DNA of 62,238 bases from Betaproteobacteria bacterium (GCA_016868305.1 VGHK01000010.1:1-62238); one strand, 5' to 3'. Shown: positions 38,226 through 47,134, counted from the stretch's first letter. Made by a program: numbers and translations. Notes: a model not told the origin generated them from the letters alone.

Positions 38226-38507
38226 TTATACGTCTGGCAGTGCCGCAGCATTAATCGCCTGCCTAAGCACGGGAAGGCTGCCAATATGATTAGCAAGAAT
38301 GAGCACCAGGCGGGCGTTGAAGGCATGACTCTCTGTTTCAGAGAGATTGGCATGGGCTGCGATCAGCGCCTCATAAAAATCGTCACCCGCGCTGTAGCCA
38401 TAAAAATAGGTCTTCTGCGGGTTAGAAAAATGGCTCTCGGTAATAAGCTCTGCTTGTTGCACGGCATCCTTGCCTTCCATCATCATCGTGTCTCGGTTGG
38501 TTGTCAT
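38226..38507 (-). CDS. DUF2783 domain-containing protein
   Basis: A 93-residue cytosolic protein. The DUF2783 core is DDFYEALIAAHANLSETES followed by NARLVLILANHIGSLPVL. No catalytic motif. Start is uncertain: ATG at 38507 lacks a good ribosome site and internal ATG codons at residues 8-10 are possible. It sits 6 bases after the FAD hydroxylase and 10 before the VOC gene, strongly suggesting it acts with that enzyme. Confidence 0.8.
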   Translation of the reverse strand: MTTNRDTMMMEGKDAVQQAELITESHFSNPQKTYFYGYSAGDDFYEALIAAHANLSETESHAFNARLVLILANHIGSLPVLRQAINAAALPDV

Positions 38508-38513
38508 GGTGCG

Positions 38514-40313
38514 TTAGTGCGAAAGATGCCCCAGCGCCCGCCGGTATGCCGCCGCGATATCAGACTGACTGGGCCTGCGCCAACGGGCTGCCACATGCTG
38601 GTCTGGACGCATAAGATAGACAGAACCCGGCTTAAGATCGTATCTTTCGGCAAGACATTTCTTGCAATCGAGAATGTGATTCACGAACGACGCTCCGGCA
38701 TGGTCTGCTACGGCGGTAGGGGCAAATGACGCGGCACCGCGGGCTTTTTCACCCTCAACTAACCCAAGGTCATGCACCACTAGTACGCGCAGGTCGATAA
38801 CGCCGGCCGCGTTTAAAGATTCGGCCCAGGCGGTAATGTCTTCGAGCACCTTCTGCGCATCCGGCTCCTGGCTCGCAGCAGCCATTACGACAAAGCTTCC
38901 ACCCAGGTAACGAAGCAGCCAGTCTGAGGATGACGAATCTGTTTGTGGGTTTTGCCCGCGGTCGTTTGACGCCGCCGAAAAATTGAATCGCTCAACAGGT
39001 GCATCGTCTGCAGGTGCACCGGGAATCATTCGGCCGGCAAAAACATCGCCGGCCCGATCGGGGGTATTCAGTGGCGATTGCGCATGAAACGTTGGCACGG
39101 AGAGCCTTCCGGAGTTCACTAGGCCGCGCGCGAAACCGAGATTGTGAGCGAGCTGCAAAACAGAGTCTCGAAAAAGTCGGCTAACGGGTGACTTTGGGGT
39201 AATGAAATCGGTTGACCGCGTGGAGTTGAGAATGTTTTCATCCGCCGCCTCGGTACGCTCTGCATCATAAGTATCTAATAAAGCCTGCGGGGCTTTACCC
39301 GAAAGAACCGCCGCAAGCTTCCAGCCCAGGTTATCAATATCCTGAATTCCCGAGTTTGCGCCCCGCGCCCCAAAGGGCGATACCTGATGGGCCGCATCCC
39401 CCATAAAGATCACTTGGCCATGGCGAAACTGGGCCATGCGCCGACACTGAAAGGTGTAGACACTCACCCATTCAAGCTCAAACGCATGGTCTGGGCCGAG
39501 CATTGCCTGAATGCGAGGGATTACCTTTTCGGGTTTTTTCTCTTCCTCAGGATCGACATTCCAGCCCAACTGAAAGTCGATGCGCCAGACATTATCAGCC
39601 TCGCGATGCAGCAGCACCGACTGATTCGGATGAAACGGCGGGTCGAACCAGAACCAGCGCTCAGCAGGGAAGTCTGCCTTCATGACCACATCGGCAATCA
39701 GAAACCGGTCCCGAAAGACTCGGCCCTCGATATCGAGCCCCAGCATGCGACGGACCGGAGATCGGGCACCATCGGCGACCAGCAGCCAGTCGCAGGAAAC
39801 ATGGTAGCTGCCATCAGGGGTCTGCACCTCTATCTGCGCGCAAGCCTCGTCTCTTGCCACAACGACCACCTTGTTCTGCCATCGAATCTCAAGGCATGAG
39901 AGCGCCCGGGCGCGCGTAAGCAAGTATTCCTCCAGGTAGTACTGCTGCAGATTCACCATTCCCGGAAACTGATGGTCGGGCTGGGGAAGAAGGTCAAAGC
40001 GATAGACCTCGTGTTCAGCCAAAAAGGTACGCCCCACGTTCCAGGAAACCCCCTTGCTGCAGACGGGGCCCGCTGCACCTAGGCGGTCGAGAATCTCAAG
40101 GGTGCGCTTGGCGTAGCACAGGCCACGAGATCCTACCGATACCGTATTGTCATCATCAAGAAGCAACACTGGTATGTTGCGCTGGGCCAAGTCTATGGCG
40201 CACGACAACCCCACCGGCCCGGCGCCTACCACCACTACCGGCCGATGGATGGTCTGGCCAATTTCGGCAGCCCCCGAGTTCTCAAACTTAGGATAGGTGT
40301 AGGTGGAAAGCAT
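38514..40313 (-). CDS. FAD-dependent aromatic-ring hydroxylase (MhpA-like)
   Basis: A 599-residue flavoprotein monooxygenase. ATG 40313 is favoured; a start at 40358 would overlap the MBL gene. The FAD fold is VVVVGAGPVGLSCAIDLAQRN, the second motif FMGDAAHQVSPFGARGANSGIQD, and a DG motif is in LVADGARSPVRRMLGL. The C-terminal thioredoxin-like domain of phenol-type hydroxylases is present (from about 470). Similar proteins hydroxylate 3-hydroxyphenylpropionate or other phenols. The substrate here is not known. Confidence 0.88.
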   Translation of the reverse strand: MLSTYTYPKFENSGAAEIGQTIHRPVVVVGAGPVGLSCAIDLAQRNIPVLLLDDDNTVSVGSRGLCYAKRTLEILDRLGAAGPVCSKGVSWNVGRTFLAEHEVYRFDLLPQPDHQFPGMVNLQQYYLEEYLLTRARALSCLEIRWQNKVVVVARDEACAQIEVQTPDGSYHVSCDWLLVADGARSPVRRMLGLDIEGRVFRDRFLIADVVMKADFPAERWFWFDPPFHPNQSVLLHREADNVWRIDFQLGWNVDPEEEKKPEKVIPRIQAMLGPDHAFELEWVSVYTFQCRRMAQFRHGQVIFMGDAAHQVSPFGARGANSGIQDIDNLGWKLAAVLSGKAPQALLDTYDAERTEAADENILNSTRSTDFITPKSPVSRLFRDSVLQLAHNLGFARGLVNSGRLSVPTFHAQSPLNTPDRAGDVFAGRMIPGAPADDAPVERFNFSAASNDRGQNPQTDSSSSDWLLRYLGGSFVVMAAASQEPDAQKVLEDITAWAESLNAAGVIDLRVLVVHDLGLVEGEKARGAASFAPTAVADHAGASFVNHILDCKKCLAERYDLKPGSVYLMRPDQHVAARWRRPSQSDIAAAYRRALGHLSH

Positions 40314-40333
40314 GATGAAGAAATCTTTACTAC

Positions 40334-41299
40334 TTAATCTTCTTGCAGGGCGTGCCACATTTCCTGGTCGCGCTGCGCCGTCCAGATGCGTGGATGGCTA
40401 ATGCCCTTTGCCTCATCTACGGCCCGCGTGACATCAAAGGGCAGGCAGTGTTCATAGATAAAGACCTGGGCAAACTTCGGATCCATCGACTGTCGAATAT
40501 GCTTCATGGCACCCTTGAGATCGAGCCCTTTGGCCACCGCCTCTTGGGCGCCTTTATAGAGCGTGGAAACAAAGTCTTCGGTGTAGGCAAGACCCTTGGC
40601 CACTTCTTGCGGATTCATAAGCGCGGGGCCGCGACCAGGAACCAGCTTTTCTGCCTGCATGGCACGGAGGTTTCGTAAGGTTTGTGGCCACTCGGCCAAA
40701 TGAGCATCTCCGGTATAGCAGGCGGCATCGGCCTCCACCAGATCGCCTGAGAACAAGACCTTATCTTTGGGTAGCCAGGCGACGGTGTCCCCTTTGGTGT
40801 GACCAGCGCCGAGTTGCATGATCTGTACCTCCAGCCCGCCCATAAAAAGCGTCATACGCCTCTGAAAGGTGAGGGTTGGCCAGGTGAGCCCTGGCACTGA
40901 CTCTACCGCCTGGAACAAACGGGGAAACCGCGCGATCTCTGAGTCCATGTCTTGCTGGCCGCGCTCAGCGATCAGGTCGTAGGTGTCTTGGCTTGCAATG
41001 ATCTGCTGCAGCCCATGCTGCTTAAAGCCTGAGGCACCCAGTACGCGAACCGCATGGTAGTGGGTAAGCAACACGTACTTAATGGGTTTATCGGTGATCC
41101 TGCGAATCTCAGCGACCACCTTCTGGGCCATCACCGGCGTTGCAGTGGCATCGATGATCATTACGCTGTCATCGCCAACGATAACTCCAGTATTGGGATC
41201 TCCCTCGGCGGTAAAGGCCCAGGCATGTTCGGAGAGCTGTACGAAGCTTGTCTGCTTCTCTTCAAGGTCTGCCTGCGAGGCGAATTTCTTTTCGGTCAT
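40334..41299 (-). CDS. MBL-fold hydrolase with incomplete metal site
   Basis: A 321-residue metallo-beta-lactamase-fold protein. The usual HxHxDH motif is HYHAVR here (THYHAVRVLGAS), lacking the Asp and last His. Later ligands GAGHTKGDTVAW (His) and FSGDLVE (Asp) are kept. The last His motif (PGHG) reads PGRGPAL. At most one metal site seems complete. It is directly upstream of the FAD hydroxylase and presumably serves the same route. Confidence 0.82.
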   Translation of the reverse strand: MTEKKFASQADLEEKQTSFVQLSEHAWAFTAEGDPNTGVIVGDDSVMIIDATATPVMAQKVVAEIRRITDKPIKYVLLTHYHAVRVLGASGFKQHGLQQIIASQDTYDLIAERGQQDMDSEIARFPRLFQAVESVPGLTWPTLTFQRRMTLFMGGLEVQIMQLGAGHTKGDTVAWLPKDKVLFSGDLVEADAACYTGDAHLAEWPQTLRNLRAMQAEKLVPGRGPALMNPQEVAKGLAYTEDFVSTLYKGAQEAVAKGLDLKGAMKHIRQSMDPKFAQVFIYEHCLPFDVTRAVDEAKGISHPRIWTAQRDQEMWHALQED

Positions 41300-41384
41300 T
41301 GCGAATTACGCTCCTTCTACAGTCACTAGAGTTACGACTTGCCATCCTTTGCCCGGGGCACTCGGTTGCATTATGCGTGACAAC

Positions 41385-42749
41385 CTAGCCCATGCGGTCA
41401 TAGGCATCCAATACCCGATCAACAAAGTCTGTACTAACGCCAAGATAGGCAAGCGGCGACAACCAGGCAGCGAACTGCTCGGGCGTCGCAAGACGAGAAG
41501 CCTCGGCGTCTTGAAGCAAAGCCTCTTCAAGGGTCTGGCCCTGGTCCGTCGCCTGTCGGCTTAGCCTTTCCAAAAGCGCATGCGCGGCTATCTTACCAAT
41601 CTGGGGCGCCAGACCAAAGGCTACCGACTCTGCCATAACCAGGCCCTGACTTAGATCAACATTGGCGCGCATGGTCTGCGACCGAACCTCAAGCCCCGCC
41701 AAGAGCGCCACAGACTGCTGCAACGCACTCTCGGTACCCTGCAAAATCTCTGGCATCGCCTGCCACTCCGCCTGCCAACCGCCCAAAGCACGTTCGTGCT
41801 CCTGCGGCAAGGCCGATGCAAGAACGCCTAGTAGCCCGGGCAGAAATGTAGCCTGCGTAAGGATGGCTGCGCAGTGCACGGGATTGCGCTTGTGCGGCAT
41901 CGTTGACGACCCCCCTTTGCCAGGCGCTGCGCCCTCCCGCAATTCAGCGACCTCGGTCTGGGCCATGAGCGACACATCCTTGGCAATTTTGCCTAACGAC
42001 CCCGTCAGACCCACCAGCACTGAGGCCAGGGAAAAAACACGGTCACGATGCCCAAACCATGGCAAGTTAGGTTCATTCAGACCGAGAATCTGGGCCAAGA
42101 GACGCGAGACCTTCGTACCGTCCTTTCCCAGGCTCGCAAGGCTTCCTGTGGCGCCGCCAAACTGCAAGACTCGCGTCTCTTCACGCACAGCCTCGAGTCG
42201 CTGCGCATGACGCATCAGCGCATCGAGCCAGCCAGCAGCCTTAAGGCCAAAGGGTATTGGAAGGGCATGCTGCATCCAGGTACGGCCGATCATCGGCGTG
42301 TCGCGATGGGCCCGGGCCAGCGATGCGACATGCTGCATAAGGACTCTTAACAAGCCTTCACACCGAATAAGGTCTTGCTGCCAGACCAGAACCGCTGCAG
42401 TGTCTAGAATGTCCTGGCTGGTGGCTCCAAAGTGCACATGTTTCGCAGCCTCGGCATCCGCCTGCGCCACCTGGGCAGTTAGTTTTTTTACGAACGGAAT
42501 CGCGATGTTGCCGGCAAGAAGGCTGTCTGTCTCTAGCTGATCAGGGTCTAAACAAGCCGGCTGCTGGGAAAGCGCCTCGCACACCTGCGGGATTATCTCG
42601 GCACTCTTGGGCGCAATCAGCCCAAGCTGCCCCTGGGCCCGCGCAAGCGCTGCCTCCACAGACAGCATTTGTCGAAGAAGCCTATGGGCATAGGGCTCAC
42701 CACCGAAGGATTCACTATGTCTTTCGGGAAGAATGGATGTATTGACCAT
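41385..42749 (-). CDS. pcaB: 3-carboxy-cis,cis-muconate cycloisomerase
   Basis: A 454-residue fumarase/aspartase-family enzyme that lactonises 3-carboxy-cis,cis-muconate. The family signature GSSTMPHKRNPVHC, the substrate block HFGATSQDILDTA and RTWMQHALPIPFGLKAAGW are clear. It follows pcaJ with an 18-base gap in the pca operon. Confidence 0.94.
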   Translation of the reverse strand: MVNTSILPERHSESFGGEPYAHRLLRQMLSVEAALARAQGQLGLIAPKSAEIIPQVCEALSQQPACLDPDQLETDSLLAGNIAIPFVKKLTAQVAQADAEAAKHVHFGATSQDILDTAAVLVWQQDLIRCEGLLRVLMQHVASLARAHRDTPMIGRTWMQHALPIPFGLKAAGWLDALMRHAQRLEAVREETRVLQFGGATGSLASLGKDGTKVSRLLAQILGLNEPNLPWFGHRDRVFSLASVLVGLTGSLGKIAKDVSLMAQTEVAELREGAAPGKGGSSTMPHKRNPVHCAAILTQATFLPGLLGVLASALPQEHERALGGWQAEWQAMPEILQGTESALQQSVALLAGLEVRSQTMRANVDLSQGLVMAESVAFGLAPQIGKIAAHALLERLSRQATDQGQTLEEALLQDAEASRLATPEQFAAWLSPLAYLGVSTDFVDRVLDAYDRMG

Positions 42750-42767
42750 TGCAAAGGATGGTCGCTG

Positions 42768-43409
42768 CTAGGCAGCGCGCAACGGCACCGGCAAGAGCGC
42801 CTGTAGCTGCGCAAGGCTGTTGCCGTAACCGTCGAGCAGACCAAGCCCTTCTGGGCCGACCGCAAACACGCCATGGTCCGTGTAGACCCGGCTCACACAG
42901 CCCACACCCGTCAGGGGATAGTCACAATGCGCCACCAGCTTACTCTGACCCTGCTTGGTAAGCAGGTCCATCATCACAAAGACCTGCTTTGCCCCGATGG
43001 CAAGATCCATAGCCCCGCCAACGGCAGGAATCGCATCAGGTTCCCCGGTATGCCAATTGGCAAGGTCTCCCTGCACAGAGACCTGAAAGGCGCCCAGTAC
43101 GCAGATATCCAAGTGACCGCCCCGCATCATGCCAAATGAATCAGCGTGGTGGAAGAAACAACCCCCCGCACGCAGTGTTACTGGCTGCTTTCCCGCATTG
43201 ATAAGGTCTGGGTCTTCTTCGCCAGGGGCAGGTGCGGGGCCCATGCCCAGCACACCATTCTCGCTGTGCAGTAGAACCTCACGGTCGGCCTCGAGATAAT
43301 TCGCCACCAACGTGGGCAGCCCAATTCCTAGGTTGACCACCGCCCCTTCAGGAATATCTGCTGCCACCCGGACGGCGATGTCTGCGCGATCACGACGCAT
43401 CAGAGCCAT
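42768..43409 (-). CDS. pcaJ: 3-oxoadipate CoA-transferase subunit B
   Basis: A 213-residue family I CoA-transferase beta chain. The catalytic glutamate is in LHSENGVLGMGPAP. NLGIGLPTLVANYL and QSKLVAHCDYPLTGVGCVSRVYTDHGVF are typical. It acts with PcaI to activate 3-oxoadipate using succinyl-CoA. It is 3 bases after pcaI. Confidence 0.94.
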   Translation of the reverse strand: MALMRRDRADIAVRVAADIPEGAVVNLGIGLPTLVANYLEADREVLLHSENGVLGMGPAPAPGEEDPDLINAGKQPVTLRAGGCFFHHADSFGMMRGGHLDICVLGAFQVSVQGDLANWHTGEPDAIPAVGGAMDLAIGAKQVFVMMDLLTKQGQSKLVAHCDYPLTGVGCVSRVYTDHGVFAVGPEGLGLLDGYGNSLAQLQALLPVPLRAA

Positions 43410-43412
43410 GGC

Positions 43413-44072
43413 CTAGACCTGCACCAGTCGTTGTACATAGATGCCTGGGGTAACCACGGTCTCTGGGTCGAGGTCGCCAAGTCCCACGCATTCCGATACC
43501 TGGGCCACAGCAATACGGGCAGCCGCCGCCATAATCGGCCCGAAGTTGCGCGCGGTTTTGCGATAGACCAAATTGCCCCAGCGATCTCCTTTGAGTGCCT
43601 TTATCAACGCAAAGTCTGCCGCCAGTGGCAGCTCAAAGACATAGTGCCGGCCATTAATCTCGCGGGTCTCTTTCCCCTCGGCCAGCGCGGTGCCGTATCC
43701 GGTAGGGGTATAAAACCCGCCAATACCGGCGCCTGCCGCCCGTATACGTTCGGCGAGGTTTCCCTGGGGCACCAATTCCAGAACAATCTCGCCTGCGCGA
43801 TACAAGGCGTCAAAGTGATGGGAATCGTGCTGGCGTGGAAACGAGCAGATAATCTTGCGCACGCGTCGGGCCTTGAGCAACGCTGCCAGCCCTGTTTCGC
43901 CATTACCCGCATTATTGTTAATGATCGTAAGATCACGTGCGCCTTGATCAATCAGGCCATCGATCAGTTCCGACGGCATACCCGCATTACCAAAACCCCC
44001 AATCATCACGGTGGCCCCATCGGGCAGGTCGTGCAGGGCCTCGGCGGCCGTGGCAAAAATTTTGTTAATCAC
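43413..44072 (-). CDS. pcaI: 3-oxoadipate CoA-transferase subunit A
   Basis: A 219-residue family I CoA-transferase alpha chain. GGFGNAGMPSELIDGLIDQGARDLTIINNNAGNGETGLAALL and GIGGFYTPTGYGTALAEGKE are diagnostic blocks. Its start overlaps the end of the pcaL gene by four bases. Confidence 0.94.
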   Translation of the reverse strand: MINKIFATAAEALHDLPDGATVMIGGFGNAGMPSELIDGLIDQGARDLTIINNNAGNGETGLAALLKARRVRKIICSFPRQHDSHHFDALYRAGEIVLELVPQGNLAERIRAAGAGIGGFYTPTGYGTALAEGKETREINGRHYVFELPLAADFALIKALKGDRWGNLVYRKTARNFGPIMAAAARIAVAQVSECVGLGDLDPETVVTPGIYVQRLVQV

Positions 44073-45229
44073 CCCGATTTCCCAGTGGCTGCGTCTTCTT
44101 CTGCCCAGATCTTCTGGGCAAGGTTCATGGCGTGATTGCCCGCCGGCACGCCGGCATACACGGCTGCCTGCAGAATAAATTCGCGTATCTCGTCTCGCGT
44201 GACACCATTGCTCTTACTGGCGCGCAGATGTAAGACGAATTCCGCCTCTCGATTACCCGCCAGGGTAAGCGCCAATACCAGAAGCGAACGGTCGCGGCGC
44301 GACAGACCAGGCCGGGTCCAGACCTGGCCCCAGGCAGCCTCAGTAATAAAGTCTTGAAAGGCAAGCAGATCAGCAGGCGCGTCTTTACGTTTCGCATCGA
44401 CATAGGCGTCTCCTAACACCAGTCGACGTACCAACATACCCGCTTCGCGCAGTGCCGCCTGGCTTACCTGCCCCGGTGCGCAGTGTTCCAGAACCAAGCG
44501 AGCAAACTCGCCTGGTTGTTCGATGTTACTAATATGGGCGGCCTTGAGAATCGTGAGGCGGGCACCGGGAATTGTCGAGGCAAGATACTCAGAGTCCGAC
44601 ACGGGTGTGGTCAGGTCTTCCTCCCCGGCAATCACCAGTGTAGGCGCCTTGATGGCATGTATGGCCTCTCTGAGATCTGCCTGGGCCAGCGACTCACAGG
44701 CCATGACATAGCCCTGTGGATTCGCCCCGTCTAAGATTTCTGCCATGGCCCGCACACGTGCGGGATGGGCCTGGGCAAACCCGGCCGTAAACCAACGAGA
44801 GATCAGCGCGGGAATCAGCGAGGCAACCCCTGCACTGCGCACCGCCTGGACCCTATCTCCCCAGACCTGGGCAGAGCCCACCTTGGCGCCTGTGTTGGCA
44901 AGAACCAGTCCCAACACCCGATTGGGTTCCTTAAGGGCAATCGACTGGGCCACCACTCCACCCAAAGACAGGCCACAAAAATATGCCTGTGCGACACCTT
45001 TGGCATTTAGGGTTTCTAAAACCGCATCGGCCATGGCCTCCAGACCAGTTACGGGAGCCAGAGGCGAGGCACCATGGCCGGGAAGGTCAAGACGTAGCAC
45101 ACGAAACTGCTGCTCAAATGCGGGCATTTGCACATCCCAAAGCCGATGGCTTGCGCCCAAGGAATGCATAAGCACCAGCCAGTTGCCGGTGTCACGTCCT
45201 GAAATCTGTGCGAAAAGCGTCTGCGCCAT
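44069..45229 (-). CDS. pcaL: 3-oxoadipate enol-lactonase / 4-carboxymuconolactone decarboxylase fusion
   Basis: A 386-residue fusion. Residues ~1-255 are an alpha/beta hydrolase (PcaD), with the nucleophile serine in FCGLSLGGVVAQ and the late His in KAAHISNIEQP. Residues ~260-386 are a carboxymuconolactone decarboxylase (PcaC), with GDAYVDAKRKDAPADLLAFQDFITE and HLRASKSNGVTRDEIREFILQAAVYAGVPAG. The fusion carries out two successive steps (decarboxylation and lactone hydrolysis). Such PcaL fusions are known in other bacteria. Confidence 0.93.
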   Translation of the reverse strand: MAQTLFAQISGRDTGNWLVLMHSLGASHRLWDVQMPAFEQQFRVLRLDLPGHGASPLAPVTGLEAMADAVLETLNAKGVAQAYFCGLSLGGVVAQSIALKEPNRVLGLVLANTGAKVGSAQVWGDRVQAVRSAGVASLIPALISRWFTAGFAQAHPARVRAMAEILDGANPQGYVMACESLAQADLREAIHAIKAPTLVIAGEEDLTTPVSDSEYLASTIPGARLTILKAAHISNIEQPGEFARLVLEHCAPGQVSQAALREAGMLVRRLVLGDAYVDAKRKDAPADLLAFQDFITEAAWGQVWTRPGLSRRDRSLLVLALTLAGNREAEFVLHLRASKSNGVTRDEIREFILQAAVYAGVPAGNHAMNLAQKIWAEEDAATGKSG

Positions 45230-45267
45230 AACGAATATAAGAGAAGTGTAAGTTGTAAACGGAACCC

Positions 45268-45882
45268 CTAAAGATCGAAGAAGACTGTCTCCTTGGGCCC
45301 CTGCATATGAATGTCAAACCGCCATGCATGCGATCCTCGTGACGAGTCTCTGCGGGCCAGCAAGGTCGATCTTCGGTCTTCGGGCACCGCCCGAAATACC
45401 GGATCGTTCACGAGTAAATCAGACTCGTCCTCAAAATAGGCCCGCGTAAAGCAGTGGGTCAGGAGCCCGCGCATAAACACAGTAAGGTGCAGACAGCTTG
45501 CGGCCTGGCCAGGCGCCCTGCCCGGGCGAATCGTCTGAAAGGCATACAGGCCATTGGCCAGCGTACCAGTGCCAGATCGACCAAACCCTCTAAACACAGG
45601 GTCTAGGGCCCGGCCGGTATCGCGGCCCTGGGCATCGCACTGACTCAGCTCAATGAGGGCATCGGTGATCGGCTGCCCTTGTCCATCAAAGACCTGGCCC
45701 ATCAGCAGCAGAGGCTCGCCTGGGCAGTCTGGGCTCGTTAGCGTTGGCCCAAAGAGATCTGGCAGGTCGAACCCATACTGTGCTGGCGACAGGCCATAGG
45801 CAAAGTACGGCCCAACAGTCTGTGACGGTGTCTGACCGAGACTCTGCCCGGGGTTCAGACCCCTCGCAATACGGTTACTCAT
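45268..45882 (-). CDS. pcaG: Protocatechuate 3,4-dioxygenase alpha subunit
   Basis: A 204-residue subunit from ATG 45882, overlapping the pcaH stop region by eight bases. QTPSQTVGPYFAYGL at the N-terminus and FDIHMQGPKETVFFDL at the C-terminus are typical of PcaG. It lacks the Fe ligands, which sit in PcaH. Confidence 0.94.
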   Translation of the reverse strand: MSNRIARGLNPGQSLGQTPSQTVGPYFAYGLSPAQYGFDLPDLFGPTLTSPDCPGEPLLLMGQVFDGQGQPITDALIELSQCDAQGRDTGRALDPVFRGFGRSGTGTLANGLYAFQTIRPGRAPGQAASCLHLTVFMRGLLTHCFTRAYFEDESDLLVNDPVFRAVPEDRRSTLLARRDSSRGSHAWRFDIHMQGPKETVFFDL

Positions 45883-46579
45883 CGCCCTTACCCCGCAGCA
45901 CAATGTCAAAGTAGTAGCCCAGGGCAAATCCCTCACGCGTCTCTTCTAGCGCGAAGTCCGCCACCAGCCTGTTGCGTGCTTTTTCTGGAACCTCTAAATA
46001 AATGGGGTCGTAAGCCAATAAGGGGTCGCCGGGAAAGTACATCTGGGTCACCAGACGGCAGGGCATCGCCTGGCCAAAGAGCGAGAAATGCAAGTGTTGT
46101 GGCCGCCAGGCATTGGGATGATTGCCCCAGGGATACGCCCCGGGCTTAATAGTGAAAAACTCATAGCGGCCATGGGCATCAGTAAGACAACGGCCCGCCC
46201 CCAAAAAATTAGGGTCTAACGGCGCGTCATGCTGGTCTACCGTATGCACATAGCGGCCGGCGGCATTAGCCTGCCAGAGCTCGACAAGGGTATGGGCCAG
46301 TGGGCGACCTTGCGTGTCCAGTACGCGGCCGACAACACGAATCCGCTCTCCAAGAGGCTCTCCATTGCGTCGGGCATTGCGGGTGAGATCGCGGTCGATG
46401 TCTCGAAGCCCGTCGAGCCCAAACACGGGCACCGATGGCTCACCAAGTCTGCTAGGCACGACCACCAGTGGCTTCTGCGGTCCCCGGGTAAGGGTCGATT
46501 TATAACCGGGAGCCTGATAAGGAGGGTGAGACTGCCAGTCTCGCGAGATCAGGGCAGTTGGCGCAGAAAGGTTTGTCAT
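45875..46579 (-). CDS. pcaH: Protocatechuate 3,4-dioxygenase beta subunit
   Basis: A 234-residue iron-bearing subunit of the intradiol dioxygenase that opens protocatechuate. Iron ligands are visible: tyrosines in AGRYVH and GAYPWG, and two histidines in RPQHLHFSLFG. ELWQANAAGRY and VGRVLDTQGRPLAHTLVE are standard. First gene of the pca run; divergent from aroQ. Confidence 0.96.
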   Translation of the reverse strand: MTNLSAPTALISRDWQSHPPYQAPGYKSTLTRGPQKPLVVVPSRLGEPSVPVFGLDGLRDIDRDLTRNARRNGEPLGERIRVVGRVLDTQGRPLAHTLVELWQANAAGRYVHTVDQHDAPLDPNFLGAGRCLTDAHGRYEFFTIKPGAYPWGNHPNAWRPQHLHFSLFGQAMPCRLVTQMYFPGDPLLAYDPIYLEVPEKARNRLVADFALEETREGFALGYYFDIVLRGKGDE

Positions 46580-46618
46580 AGTGGGCTATCGCAAAAAAAG
46601 TCAGTGCGTACAATACAC

Positions 46619-46647
46619 ACCATACCCCCAAAAAACTTCAGGATCAA
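46619..46647 (-). promoter_or_regulatory. Likely promoter of the pca operon
   Basis: On the minus strand TTGATC (46647-46642), a 17-base spacer and TATGGT (46624-46619). Transcription would begin about 30 bases before the pcaH ATG. It lies in the 75-base gap shared with aroQ. No pca regulator gene is adjacent. Confidence 0.4.
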
Positions 46648-46654
46648 AAGCATC

Positions 46655-47107
46655 ATGACGCAGATTCTCGTGCTACATGGCATCAACCTCAACATGTTTG
46701 GCAAGCGAGACCCATCGGTCTACGGTACTGCCAGCCTGAAAGATATCGATGCCGCCTTGCAAAAACGCGCTGCAGAGTTGCGGGTTAGCCTCAGCTGTTT
46801 TCAGACCAACCACGAAGGCGAGATGGTCGAGCGCATTCATAAGGCATTCGAAGACGGCACCCATGCCATCGTAATCAACGCAGGCGCATGGACCCACTAC
46901 AGCTACGGCATTCGCGATGCCCTGGCCATTCTCAAGTGCCCGGTAATCGAAGTGCACATGTCCAACATCCATGCGCGCGAGTCCTTTCGGCATCAGTCGG
47001 TATTCTCAGACCTGGTGCAAGGGCAGATCTCCGGCTTGGGCCTCGACAGCTACCTCGCAGGGCTCAATGCGGCGGTTGAGATATTAGATAAGCGCTCGAT
47101 AACTTAA
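46655..47107 (+). CDS. aroQ: Type II 3-dehydroquinate dehydratase
   Basis: A 150-residue enzyme that dehydrates 3-dehydroquinate to 3-dehydroshikimate. ATG 46655 is chosen from the family start (ILVLHGINLNMFGKRDPSVYG). The active-site blocks are INAGAWTHYSYGIRDAL (usual NPGA has Pro to Ala) and EVHMSNIHARESFRH. Divergent from pcaHG, so besides aromatic biosynthesis it could act in quinate catabolism feeding protocatechuate (inference). Confidence 0.93.
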   Translation: MTQILVLHGINLNMFGKRDPSVYGTASLKDIDAALQKRAAELRVSLSCFQTNHEGEMVERIHKAFEDGTHAIVINAGAWTHYSYGIRDALAILKCPVIEVHMSNIHARESFRHQSVFSDLVQGQISGLGLDSYLAGLNAAVEILDKRSIT

Positions 47108-47134
47108 CGGCGAACGAGCCCAGGTTGTGAACAA

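Noticed and set aside
36390-41299. Standard homogentisate pathway
   Set aside because: No homogentisate dioxygenase or maleylacetoacetate isomerase is present in the window, so the cluster cannot be called that on this evidence.
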